64,000 nt of DNA from positions 873,501 through 937,500 of the forward strand of contig NZ_CP102288.1 of assembly GCF_025151535.1 (NCBI RefSeq), written 5' to 3'. Positions within the stretch are counted from its first letter, which is position 1, and every line of letters begins with the position of its first letter. The notes under the pieces are model-generated. The model searched no databases, had not been told where the DNA came from, and worked only from the letters and a program-made list of their open reading frames with translations. Positions 34,310 through 42,311 of this stretch are shown here, one piece after another. The position numbers and the translations under genes are program-made. Source of the DNA: Segatella copri DSM 18205 (GTDB lineage: Bacteria; Bacteroidota; Bacteroidia; Bacteroidales; Bacteroidaceae).

Positions 34310-36625
34310 CTAAAATGGGAGATCCTCGGGCGGAATATTCTCGCTGCCATCCATCTTCTGGTTGTTCTCTATCTCGTCAGGACGCATTTCTATCACCTTC
34401 CAGCCGTTGCCCGTCTTGCGGTGAATCTTCTTGAATCCCAGCGCCTCCATGAACATCGAAATATCCTTGTTCGACATCGACTGGCGGAAGGCGGGGTTCG
34501 TGCAGATGCGCTCCATCACATCACTCGCCGTAACAAACTTGCAGAACTCGGACGGCGTATCGGCATCAGGAACACGGTAGAACTTGTTGATGCGCTCGGC
34601 TATGTAATTGTTCACTCGGAAATAAAGATTGTGGCGCTGTATCTCCTCGTTCTCCTCCTTCGTAAACCAGTAAACCCAGTCGCAGGGCTCACCCCTCCGG
34701 CGCTTCTCTATCACCTCCTGAGCCAGTGCCACAGCCTGGGAGTAGATGCCCTCGTAATTGAAGGGGAAGTCGATGGGACTCTTGATCTTCTCGATGCGCC
34801 AGATGAGGAAACGGCGGTTCTCGTCATCATCTATGATATGAACCTCATTGCTCGTGGCACAGAACCCCGCATTGTTCTGCAGAATGCAGTCCCACTCGGC
34901 ATAAGGGATTCGCATGCTGATGTTGCGCTTCGTGATGTTGCTCTTGAAGGAATCCAGGTTCTTACCGCGCAGACAGCTGAACTCATCGAGACATACTATC
35001 GCCTTGCTGGCACACATCTGCAGGAAATCCTTGTTCTTGTAGTCGCCCGTAGAATCGTTGGCGAAATACTTGCGCAGATGGGGCGGCAGAAGATGGTCGA
35101 AAAACGTGGTCTTGAAGATGCCGCCCTTGCCTACGAAAACCATGATAGACTGGTTGGTGACATCGGGCCGAACCCAGCAAACCACCATGTTGACCAGCCA
35201 TTTCTTGAAGGCATAGGCAAAATCCTCCTCCGTATGGCGGTAACCGCCGGTCTGCATCACGGTTACCCGATGGGCCAATTCAGCGATATAGTCAGTCTTC
35301 CGGTCCCATTTCGGCAGACTCTTCAGATATTCCTCCATGGGATTGAATTCGGGACTGAAGTTGCTTCTTATCACCGTATCCAGCTTTTTCTGGGTGGTGC
35401 AGATGTTATCCAGTTCCATCTTCACGAACAAGGAATTGCTCACCCGGGTATCCACTTCGGTCCAGTCGAGATAGAGTTTCTCTCCGGTGTTGATGGCGCG
35501 CACTTCATACTGGTTGCTCAGCGTGTTGTGGTGCATTTCATATCGGGCTCCCAGCCATCCCAGCAGTGCTCTCATGCTGGTATAGCGTTTCTGCTCATCA
35601 TCTCCCTGCTGTCTTATCTTCCAGGTTCCCAGCCGCTCGGTATGCTTGTAAATCTCCCGTGCCACCCGCTCGGTATCGGCATATTCGCCGCCAAACTTAT
35701 CTGCCATGTGTTTCACAGCCTCCTCTTTTTCGGCTCCGAAACAGAGGCAGAATGTGGCGTATCTCACTACGTAGCTGTTGTGATGATGCTCCTCAAACCG
35801 CTCTTCCCATCTCTCTGCCAGTTTGTCTACATACTGCAGAATCTCTTCGGTAGTGAGCGTTTTGGGTGGCGCCTCGTCTTCCTGTTTGCGAGGGCTTTTC
35901 TTTCTGGGTTTTTCAGCCTCCGTCTGCCTTTTCCTGTTCTGTTCCTCCTGTTGCTTTGTGGCTTTTTCGAATTCCTCTACCTCCTCCTGGGTGATGGCGA
36001 AGACCTCGGCATTCCAGTTGAAGTAAGCCTCGGGGTCGTAAGCCAGTCCGCAGCTTCTCACCATGTCCTGGCATTGCTTGTCGCAGCAGATACCCAGCAG
36101 TTTGTCGTACACGCTCATGGCTTTCCTGATGGCGAGCTGGTGGAGCTCGGTGGCAGTGAGATTGCATCCTTCAGGCCGCATATATCTGAGCAGGATGCGG
36201 AATCCCTTGCCCGAGACGGTGATGTAGAAGACCATGGTGAAGGGGATTTTCCGGGCGGTCTGCCTGAGTGCCGCGATATTTTTGGGGGGCACGTCGTCAT
36301 AATCGAGCATCAGCCAGTAGGTTTCCTTCTGGAAGTCAGTCAGCTTTTTGGAGCTTCCCTTGAGCTGCACGCTGGGAGTGATGCAGGGCAGCCGGTGCTT
36401 GATGTCCTCTGCCGTTCTCTTGTCCACCTTTATCATCGACCTGTAGCCTTCGGTATTGGTTTTCACCGGTGCCGAATGCATGATGGTGTACTCCAGCACC
36501 TCTCTGTTGGGGAGAGGCTTGCTGGTAGAGGTCTTCAGAGTCTGGAAAAAAGAGGGCAAGACCTCTTTCTCCTGTTCTGTTTCCGGGTTATTTCCGGTCT
36601 CGTTTGTGGGTTTAATCTCTTTCAT
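34310..36625 (-). CDS. Primase-helicase fusion: BT4734-like N-domain plus VirE/VapE P-loop domain
   Basis: A 771-residue replication-type protein. The N-terminal BT4734/BF3469-like domain (about 45-215) has LDYDD (107-111), resembling the hDhD metal motif of archaeo-eukaryotic primases, and TVSGKGFRILLRY. A charged linker (about 215-250) and a helical domain follow. The C-terminal VirE/VapE domain has Walker A GKGGIFKTTF (499-508), Walker B AIVCLDEF, sensor-like FCATSNE and Arg-finger candidate ENRRFLIW. Related proteins are replication primase-helicases of phages, plasmids and satellites. No integrase or capsid gene is nearby. An 814-codon open frame on the opposite strand is an antisense shadow. 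Confidence 0.9.
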   Translation of the reverse strand: MKEIKPTNETGNNPETEQEKEVLPSFFQTLKTSTSKPLPNREVLEYTIMHSAPVKTNTEGYRSMIKVDKRTAEDIKHRLPCITPSVQLKGSSKKLTDFQKETYWLMLDYDDVPPKNIAALRQTARKIPFTMVFYITVSGKGFRILLRYMRPEGCNLTATELHQLAIRKAMSVYDKLLGICCDKQCQDMVRSCGLAYDPEAYFNWNAEVFAITQEEVEEFEKATKQQEEQNRKRQTEAEKPRKKSPRKQEDEAPPKTLTTEEILQYVDKLAERWEERFEEHHHNSYVVRYATFCLCFGAEKEEAVKHMADKFGGEYADTERVAREIYKHTERLGTWKIRQQGDDEQKRYTSMRALLGWLGARYEMHHNTLSNQYEVRAINTGEKLYLDWTEVDTRVSNSLFVKMELDNICTTQKKLDTVIRSNFSPEFNPMEEYLKSLPKWDRKTDYIAELAHRVTVMQTGGYRHTEEDFAYAFKKWLVNMVVCWVRPDVTNQSIMVFVGKGGIFKTTFFDHLLPPHLRKYFANDSTGDYKNKDFLQMCASKAIVCLDEFSCLRGKNLDSFKSNITKRNISMRIPYAEWDCILQNNAGFCATSNEVHIIDDDENRRFLIWRIEKIKSPIDFPFNYEGIYSQAVALAQEVIEKRRRGEPCDWVYWFTKEENEEIQRHNLYFRVNNYIAERINKFYRVPDADTPSEFCKFVTASDVMERICTNPAFRQSMSNKDISMFMEALGFKKIHRKTGNGWKVIEMRPDEIENNQKMDGSENIPPEDLPF

Positions 36626-36638
36626 TTCTTTTTGGGTT

Positions 36639-37097
36639 TTATGAATCTGTATCTTCTAATAATTCTTTAAGTTTATGAGTAATATACCAGTAGGGAAGGC
36701 TATATCTCCAGTAGCTCCATGCTCTGTTATGTTCCCTCCAGTATACCGAACCTTTGTTCTGTTCCCATATGTACACTTCATCGCAATAATACTGGAATCT
36801 TGTTTTATGATGGACATTTTCTTCATGAACCCAGGTTTTACCTTCGAAGGCATCATCTTCGTCTTTTTCCATGAGAATGGTTTTGATGGCTCTATCAATA
36901 GCGAATATGTACTCTGGTATGAGCGTCATCTTATCTGCCTTCTTATCGATAGTGTCCTGTCCTCCAGCTTCTTTACGAATCATAGTTGGTGATACGCCAC
37001 ATGTTTCTGCGATAGCCAGCTTAAATCTGGCTTCATCTTCAAGTTCTGCCATAAATTTCAGCAAATCTTTTTCTCTTATATTTTTCTTCTTTTTCAT
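36639..37097 (-). CDS. Possible DNA-binding regulator, 152 residues
   Basis: I do not recognise this protein. It starts very basic (MKKKKNIREKDLLKFMAEL). Residues about 30-50 (KLAIAETCGVSPTMIRKEAGG) look like a helix-turn-helix. The C-terminal half is rich in Trp and Tyr (WVHEENVHHKTRFQYYCDE, VYWREHNRAWSYWRYSLPYW). It ends 13 bp before the start of the primase-helicase gene on the same strand, so the two are likely one operon. Its upstream region holds two perfect palindromes, which suits autoregulation. Confidence 0.65.
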   Translation of the reverse strand: MKKKKNIREKDLLKFMAELEDEARFKLAIAETCGVSPTMIRKEAGGQDTIDKKADKMTLIPEYIFAIDRAIKTILMEKDEDDAFEGKTWVHEENVHHKTRFQYYCDEVYIWEQNKGSVYWREHNRAWSYWRYSLPYWYITHKLKELLEDTDS

Positions 37098-37129
37098 GTT
37101 GCGAAGGTATACAAAATGATTTACTTAGG

Positions 37130-37178
37130 CGGCGAGTCCTATAGGACTCGCTTTTTACAAAGAATAACCTAGGTTAAA
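37130..37178. promoter_or_regulatory. Two perfect palindromes upstream of the regulator-like gene
   Basis: GCGAGTCCTATAGGACTCGC (37132-37151) is a perfect 20-bp palindrome and TAACCTAGGTTA (about 37166-37177) a perfect 12-bp one. Both lie between the 152-residue gene and the repeat region. TTTTT follows the first on the plus strand, so a plus-strand terminator is the alternative. Confidence 0.6.
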
Positions 37179-37265
37179 CTTTTTAACATGGTGGCTTTGC
37201 GCCCATTTTTGTTGGGGTATTTTGAAGAAGAAGTAGTGAAGAAGCGAAACATCGGAAAAGTGACG

Positions 37266-37474
37266 AGGTGAAGGGTGAAGGGTATATTTTAAATCTTATA
37301 TTATATTCTTTTTTTAGGATTTTTGGAAAATCCAGAAAGTCAGAAAAATGAAAAAACGGATTTTTTCCCTTGCCGCGCGTATATATAAAAAAGAGTTTTC
37401 AAACCTTCACCCTTCACCTTTTTATTTAACATTTTGTGTGTCAAATAGTTACGGGTGAAGGGTGGTGAAGGGTG
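37266..37474. repeat. Iteron-like GGTGAAGGGT repeats with AT-rich DNA
   Basis: AGGTGAAGGGTGAAGG (37266-37281) is an exact inverted copy of CCTTCACCCTTCACCT (37404-37419), and a third set, GGGTGAAGGGTGGTGAAGGG, is at 37453-37472. The DNA between the first two is very AT-rich. This is a non-coding stretch beside a primase-helicase gene, the layout of a replication origin; that is inference. Confidence 0.6.
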
Positions 37475-37729
37475 TTTTCTGCTTTTTATAAACATATTTT
37501 AAGAATTCAGTGCGTTTTTACATATTTTAAGCGTTTGTTTTTGGTCCCGAAATGGGTGTTTTTTTTTTAGGGTCCATTTTTTCCTCTTTTCTTACCGCTG
37601 AAATCTTTGAAAAAGCGAGTGGGGTAGGAAATTCCGTCTTATGTTGTGTTAAACAATTATCAGATAAAAGAAGTTAACGATACCGAGAAAGGACTGGTTT
37701 TTAAACAAATATTAACGCAGAAAACTTGA
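37475..37729. other. AT-rich non-coding stretch
   Basis: No convincing gene. It contains two copies of ACATATTTTAAG about 29 nt apart, a run of ten T near 37557-37567, and a possible minus-strand hairpin-poor region. It lies between the iteron-like repeats and palindromic-element copy 3. Confidence 0.5.
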
Positions 37730-37765
37730 AGTTTCGCATATTAGATTCAGGTTTCGCAGGTTCAG

Positions 37766-37937
37766 GAGGTAAAGGAGTTAAATCGTTAAATGAGTTAAAG
37801 AAGTTAAATGAGTTAAAGGAGTTATCGCTCCCTACGTTCGCTGAGGAGTTAAGACAACAGTCTTTTTGGCGTAGTTTTTTAAGCTGCAAGACATACGTCT
37901 TAACTCCTTAACTTCCTTAACTCCTTAACTTCCTGAT
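37766..37937 (+). repeat. Dispersed palindromic element, copy 3
   Basis: The longest copy: at least five GAGTTAAA units on the left and four TTAACTCC/TTCC units on the right around the shared core ATCGCTCCCTACGTTCGC and CTTTTTGGCGTAG. It ends with GATATGCGAGGTTCAG, similar to the flank at 40530-40545. Confidence 0.85.
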
Positions 37938-37988
37938 ATGCGAGGTTCAGTAAAGCAAAGGTAATGCGAAGCTTTTGTCGGCGAAAAA

Positions 37989-38875
37989 TCAGAAAGGCAA
38001 ATCCTGAATCCTGTTCTCATCCGTTACCCCGAAGATATCAGCCTCTTCCGGTTCTCCATCCGCAATCACGATATCCCTTATCTTCTTGCGGTAGCTCTTT
38101 ACGATACTCCCGTTCTCCAGTTCCACCCTTCTCCTGATGCTCAGGTCCAGATATTCCTTTTCCCTTTCTATGCCCAGATAGCGCCTGCCGGTCAGCGAGG
38201 CAGCGATGCCGGTAGTTCCGCTTCCCGAGAACGGGTCGAGGATCCATGCTCCGTGCCGGGTTGAAGCCAGGATGATGCGTACCAGCAGGGCGAGCGGTTT
38301 CTGCGTAGGATGCTTGCCCTGCGATTTCTCCCATCTTGCGATGGCTGGCAGCCTCCATACATCCGTCATCTGTTTGTTCTCGTTCAGCAGTTTCATCAGG
38401 TCATAGTTGAAGTAGTGCGGCTTCTTCGGGCACTTTCTTGCCCAGATGATGAACTCGGTGCTGTAGGTAAAGTACCGGCACGAGATATTGGGCGGTGGAT
38501 TGTCTTCGCCCATGTGATGACATTGAGGATTTTGAATCCGAGTTGCGTCAGTTTGTTTGCCACCGAGAAGATATTGTGATAAGTTCCCGAAATCCAGATA
38601 GTTCCGTTCTCCGTCAGGTGTTCCCTGCATTCCGCAATCCATTCCTCGTTGAACAGGTCGATATGTTCGGGCGTCCCTCCCTTATCCCATTCCCCCTTGT
38701 CTACGCACACCACCTTCCCGCTCTATACGCTGATGCCGCCGTTCGACAGGAAGTAAGGAGGATCGGCAAAGATCATGTCGAACTTGAAATCAAATTCGCC
38801 CATCAGCCGGATGCAGTCTCCGTGAAGGAGAGTGAAGTCATCAGCCCTATGATATATCGCCTTTTTATTCATCAT
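37989..38875 (-). pseudogene. Beta-class DNA methyltransferase, inactivated
   Basis: A site-specific adenine-N6/cytosine-N4 DNA methyltransferase broken in two places. From the ATG at 38875, codons 1-50 carry LLHGDCIRLMG and the catalytic FADPPYFLSNGG. Codon 51 (38723-38725) is TAG where CAG would continue V-Q-SGK. The frame then runs through VDKGEWDKGG, NGTIWISGTYHNIF and NVITWAKT, where one missing base near 38500-38503 shifts the rest (NPPPNISCRYFTYSTEF, HPTQKPLALL, DPFSGSGTTGIAA) to another frame. DPPY before FSGSGTT marks the beta class. Restoring the two changes gives a protein of about 295 residues. Divergent from the nuclease-like gene at 39100. Confidence 0.88.
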
Positions 38876-38883
38876 TTCGGGTG

Positions 38884-38891
38884 CAAAGGTA
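38884..38891 (-). promoter_or_regulatory. Promoter -7 element of the methyltransferase pseudogene
   Basis: TACCTTTG on the minus strand followed by GCACCC, 8 bp upstream of the start codon. The promoter is still intact although the gene is broken. Confidence 0.55.
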
Positions 38892-39019
38892 ATGCAAATA
38901 TTTGATTTATAAATGATTAGATCATACTTTAACTTTCATGATCAAAAAAGATCAATTCGGCAGAAAGAAAAGAAAAATTGGTTAAAATGAATAAAAACGG
39001 AAAGTTTTTCATATATTTT

Positions 39020-39050
39020 TTTGTTCTTTCTGAATATTGATGTAAATTTG
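39020..39050 (+). promoter_or_regulatory. Promoter of the nuclease-like gene
   Basis: TTTG (39020-39023), a 19-nt spacer and TAAATTTG (39043-39050), 50 bp upstream of the ATG. Confidence 0.75.
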
Positions 39051-39099
39051 CAGAGTGTTTATTTATACAGGCTTTAAACGAAATAAAACTTAGCGAGAT

Positions 39100-39855
39100 A
39101 TGAAACAATACGAAGCTGTAATAGAGACCTTGAAGAGGTTGGGTGGATGTGCTACATTCGGTCAGCTGAATCAGGAGGTGTTCAAGATTGAGGATTGCAC
39201 ATGGAATACCAAGACTCCATTTGCATCCATACGTCGTATTGTGCAAGACCGCAAGGAAATCTTTCGCATTCGTCCGGGATTATGGGCTTTGGAGGAATAT
39301 AGAAGCCTCTTGGCGGATAGGGGGATTGTGGCACAAGATGTGACGAATTCGGATTCTGAGCAGGTGCAGGAATTCAATCATTCCTATTATCAGGGACTTC
39401 TGCTGTATATCGGTAACATGAAGAAACTTGAAACCTATGTCCCTGCACAGGATAAGAACAGGAGATGTATCAATGTGAAGCTGGGCGAAATCTCCACATT
39501 GACGAAAGTTCCGCCATTCTCCTATCAGGAATTCGTGAATAGGAGTAGCACGATAGACGTTATGTGGTTTCAGCCTAATTCTTTGGGCAGCGAGGTGATG
39601 ATGCCCGATAGTTTCTTTGAGGTAGAGCATTCTACGGATATTCAGAATTCTCTCTGTAAGTTTTCTGACCTCCAGTGTTTCAATGCCCAGATGTTTATCG
39701 TGGCTGATGCCAGGCGCCATGATGAATTTATAGCCAAGTTGAGCCATGATTATTTCAAGCCTATCTCGGATAGGGTGAAATTTGTAAGTTATGACAAGCT
39801 TGATAGATATTATGAGGGGCTGATGACGCAGAGAAAGAGTTCGCTTATTCTCTGA
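39100..39855 (+). CDS. Putative restriction-type nuclease with winged-helix N-domain
   Basis: A 251-residue protein. Residues 1-68 (YEAVIETLKRLGGCATFGQL, FASIRRIVQDRKEIFRIRPG, LWALEEY) read as a HARE-HTH/winged-helix domain, often fused to restriction enzymes. The rest may be a PD-(D/E)XK-like fold: IDVMWF (D153) followed by FFEVEHSTD (E174, E176), with Glu in place of the usual Lys. A divergent DNA methyltransferase pseudogene lies 220 bp away, so this looks like the restriction half of a decayed system. That function is inferred; catalytic residues are not certain. Confidence 0.6.
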   Translation: MKQYEAVIETLKRLGGCATFGQLNQEVFKIEDCTWNTKTPFASIRRIVQDRKEIFRIRPGLWALEEYRSLLADRGIVAQDVTNSDSEQVQEFNHSYYQGLLLYIGNMKKLETYVPAQDKNRRCINVKLGEISTLTKVPPFSYQEFVNRSSTIDVMWFQPNSLGSEVMMPDSFFEVEHSTDIQNSLCKFSDLQCFNAQMFIVADARRHDEFIAKLSHDYFKPISDRVKFVSYDKLDRYYEGLMTQRKSSLIL

Positions 39856-39901
39856 TGATAGGATTGGCTTGTCTATATTTTCGATAAATAGAAGTGGTAT
39901 T

Positions 39902-39948
39902 TGTATATACTAATTAGAAAGTGGTACACTTTTAAATTAGTATATACA
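39902..39948. repeat. Long perfect-armed hairpin
   Basis: TGTATATACTAATT (39902-39915) and AATTAGTATATACA (39935-39948) are exact inverted copies, with inner AAAGTG/CACTTT also pairing. It is followed by a small hairpin TCAGG...CCTGA. It lies between the nuclease-like gene and the 121-residue gene and could be an operator or terminator. Confidence 0.7.
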
Positions 39949-40012
39949 GATGTGTCAGGTTTTTACGAATGCCTGAAATCCGTCATATTATTCATTTTAA
40001 GGCTTAAGAAAT

Positions 40013-40378
40013 ATGGATTTTTTTGATTTATTGTTCGGTGGCGGTGAAGCCATACAGAGTATCTTTCAGCTAGGGTTTATCCCTAAAGAAGAGGACTTTA
40101 GAGAGTTTTCGAGTGTAGAATATCAACAGTTCAATGAGAAAGAGTGTGACATTTGCGGCAAGATGTACACATTCAATTCAGACTTCCCTGTTTCAGGAAA
40201 TGATATTTATGCCTTCAGCGAGAAAGAGAAGGAGTTTATGCTGAAAGGGGCTGAGATTATTGACAACCTCTGTGAAAAGAAGACCTTCATCTCGGATGAT
40301 GTAAAACTTCGATATGTTGCCACCTTATTGCCTGGCGTGTTCTCTGAAGGGACAAAATATGCTTGTAATGAAGAATAA
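40013..40378 (+). CDS. Hypothetical protein, 121 residues
   Basis: Not recognised. The 121-residue protein starts MDFFDLLFGGGEAIQSIFQL and has a possible metal knuckle ECDICGKMY plus further cysteines (NLCEKK, ACNEE). No signal peptide or membrane helix. It follows the hairpin at 39.9 kb and ends in a clear terminator, which argues that it is really expressed. Function cannot be proposed. Confidence 0.65.
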   Translation: MDFFDLLFGGGEAIQSIFQLGFIPKEEDFREFSSVEYQQFNEKECDICGKMYTFNSDFPVSGNDIYAFSEKEKEFMLKGAEIIDNLCEKKTFISDDVKLRYVATLLPGVFSEGTKYACNEE

Positions 40379-40394
40379 TCTATGCAAAAATGAA

Positions 40395-40432
40395 AAAGAG
40401 GGTGTGTCATGGATTTATGTCACACCCTTTTT
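40395..40432 (+). terminator. Terminator of the 121-residue gene
   Basis: AAAAAGAGGGTGTG pairs with CACACCCTTTTT; the GGGTGTGTCAT motif is shared with terminators at 32.2 and 51.6 kb. Confidence 0.85.
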
Positions 40433-40439
40433 GAACTAC

Positions 40440-40545
40440 TTAACAGGGCGACAAGTTTGTGTCCGTAATTATCCAGGGCGTGCCCTGGGCTAGGAGCTTT
40501 TGGACCTTCAACCCGTACTTAAGCCACATGCGAAGTTCAGTAAGT
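40440..40545. repeat. Palindrome-bearing segment before the AAA-ATPase gene
   Basis: It contains CCAGGGCGTGCCCTGG (40473-40488), two 7-bp arms around GT, and ends with ATGCGAAGTTCAGTAA, close to the flank of palindromic-element copy 3. It may be a remnant or relative of that family. Confidence 0.5.
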
Positions 40546-40603
40546 AATTATTTTGAAAGTGCAAAAAAGATGAGAAAAGTATGGCGGTTTCGGAAAATAA
40601 TCG

Positions 40604-40611
40604 TAAATTTG
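40604..40611 (+). promoter_or_regulatory. Promoter -7 element of the first AAA-ATPase gene
   Basis: TAAATTTG followed by GCAATTGG, about 27 bp before the chosen ATG. The -33 box is weak. Confidence 0.5.
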
Positions 40612-40637
40612 CAATTGGAAAACAAAGATTAGGAATT

Positions 40638-42212
40638 ATGGTAGAGACTAACGATAGAATATTGCCGGTAGGCATCCAGTCTTTCGAGAAAATCAGAAAG
40701 GAAGGATACCTTTATGTTGACAAGACAGATATCATCTGGCAACTTGCCAACAAAAATAAAACGTACAACTACCTGAGCCGCCCACGCCGCTTTGGTAAAT
40801 CTGTGCTGATCGATACGCTCGAAGCCTACTTCATGGGTAAGAAGGAACTCTTCGAGGGCTTGAAGATCATGCAGCTGGAGACAGAATGGGTGAAGCGTCC
40901 TGTCATCAGACTGGATATGAGTCGTGCAGGCGCAGAACCGGAAACTTTGCGCTCTTATCTCGACAACACTTTCGACAGATTAGAGAAGGAATATGGTATT
41001 CCACCTAATCCAACCGCCAAACTTGCCGACCGCTTCAATGCAATAATCGTGGGGGCGTATGAGCAAACCGGACAGCAGGTTGCCATCCTCATCGATGAAT
41101 ACGATTCTCCATTGCAGCATTCCTGGAAGACTCCTTATCACGAAGCATGTACCGCTGTTTATCGTGAAGTTTTTGCCATTCTCAAGGCAGATGATAAATA
41201 CGAAAAGTTTGTCTTCATCACGGGTATCACCAAGTTTACGCAGCTTTCTCTTTTCTCTGTGCTCAACAATCTGAGCAATATCAGCTTTGAACCTGAATAT
41301 GCTGCCATCTGTGGTATCACGAAGGAAGAAGTCTTACGTGATTTCAAGCCGGAAATCAATAAGTTGGCTGAATACGAAGACTGGACATTCAATGAAGCTG
41401 TTGCGAAGCTTACGGCTTATTATGACGGCTATCACTTCAGTCGCCGCAATATGGTTGATGTCTTCAATCCGTTCAGTCTCATCAATGCCTTGGCAGATTC
41501 TGATTTGAAGAACTATTGGGCTTCTTCGGGTGCAACCTCGCTGCTTCCAAAGTTTGTGGATGACATGGAGATTCGTTTGAAGGATTTTGATCATAGTGCC
41601 CTGTTGGACACAATCATAGAAACTTCTGACGTAACAGGCGGTGGAGCAGAGCTGTTTCTCTATCAGTCGGGCTATCTCACGATTAAGGGTTACATAAACG
41701 GAACTTATCTTCTTGGCATTCCTAACTTCGAGGTTCGGCAAGCCTTGAATGAAATCGTGTTGCCAACGCTTGCCATGCGCAAGAATAATGACCTTCAATC
41801 TACCCAGGCATTTCTGAATGTTCACCTCAGCCTTGGCAATCTTCCCGAAGCCATGAAATGCCTGAAGGCTCTCATAGCTGACGTGCCCTACAGCAACAAG
41901 AAGCTTGCCAGCATGGATATGGAGGAGCGCTACCGACTGATTATGAGCACCATCTTCTATGCTATCGGCTGCCGGGTAGAAGTAGAAAAGATGATTGCTA
42001 CGGGCAGGATTGATATGGTGGTAGAAAACACTAACTTTATCTATGTGCTGGAGTTGAAGCTGAGTAACAATGGTGGTGTGGATGCTGCCACGGAGCAGAT
42101 GAAAGCCAAGCAGTATGCCGAACCTTTCAAGGCTGATAAGCGCAAGGTAATTGCCCTTGCCATAGAACTGGATGATATGGGAAAGGGACTGGTTGATTGG
42201 AAGGAAGTATAA
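40638..42212 (+). CDS. AAA-ATPase with C-terminal PD-(D/E)XK nuclease domain (DUF1703 type)
   Basis: A 524-residue protein of a family common and often multi-copy in Prevotella. It has the N-terminal motif LPVGIQSFEKIRKEGYLYVD, Walker [11 protein letters not shown], Walker [29 protein letters not shown], then FDGYHF-like YYDGYHFSR, and the C-terminal nuclease-like block RIDMVVENTNFIYVLELKLS (PD-(D/E)XK: D, then E-x-K). The ATG at 40638 follows the -7 box TAAATTTG (40604-40611); the earlier in-frame codon at 40581 lies upstream of that promoter. Function is unknown; a link with mobile elements or defence is proposed for related proteins. Confidence 0.88.
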   Translation: MVETNDRILPVGIQSFEKIRKEGYLYVDKTDIIWQLANKNKTYNYLSRPRRFGKSVLIDTLEAYFMGKKELFEGLKIMQLETEWVKRPVIRLDMSRAGAEPETLRSYLDNTFDRLEKEYGIPPNPTAKLADRFNAIIVGAYEQTGQQVAILIDEYDSPLQHSWKTPYHEACTAVYREVFAILKADDKYEKFVFITGITKFTQLSLFSVLNNLSNISFEPEYAAICGITKEEVLRDFKPEINKLAEYEDWTFNEAVAKLTAYYDGYHFSRRNMVDVFNPFSLINALADSDLKNYWASSGATSLLPKFVDDMEIRLKDFDHSALLDTIIETSDVTGGGAELFLYQSGYLTIKGYINGTYLLGIPNFEVRQALNEIVLPTLAMRKNNDLQSTQAFLNVHLSLGNLPEAMKCLKALIADVPYSNKKLASMDMEERYRLIMSTIFYAIGCRVEVEKMIATGRIDMVVENTNFIYVLELKLSNNGGVDAATEQMKAKQYAEPFKADKRKVIALAIELDDMGKGLVDWKEV

Positions 42213-42311
42213 TATTGCAAAAGATAATTGTGAAAAATATCTCTCCCAAAATTTTCCTATTCAAAAAAATATTCGTAACTTAGCAGCGCAAAACGTAAAG
42301 CATGTAGGAAT

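Noticed and set aside
34226..36670. Open frame of 814 codons on the plus strand, opposite the primase-helicase gene
   Set aside because: It mirrors the minus-strand gene codon for codon, has no recognisable domains and lacks a promoter. The minus-strand frame shows P-loop and primase-like motifs.
27255..37955. CRISPR array suggested by repeated GGAGTTAA units
   Set aside because: Units are 8-9 nt, face each other and have no regular spacers. They form palindromes, not an array, and no cas gene is present.
38396..38713. Separate 105-residue gene
   Set aside because: It is the middle piece of the methyltransferase pseudogene, bounded by the nonsense codon and the frameshift.
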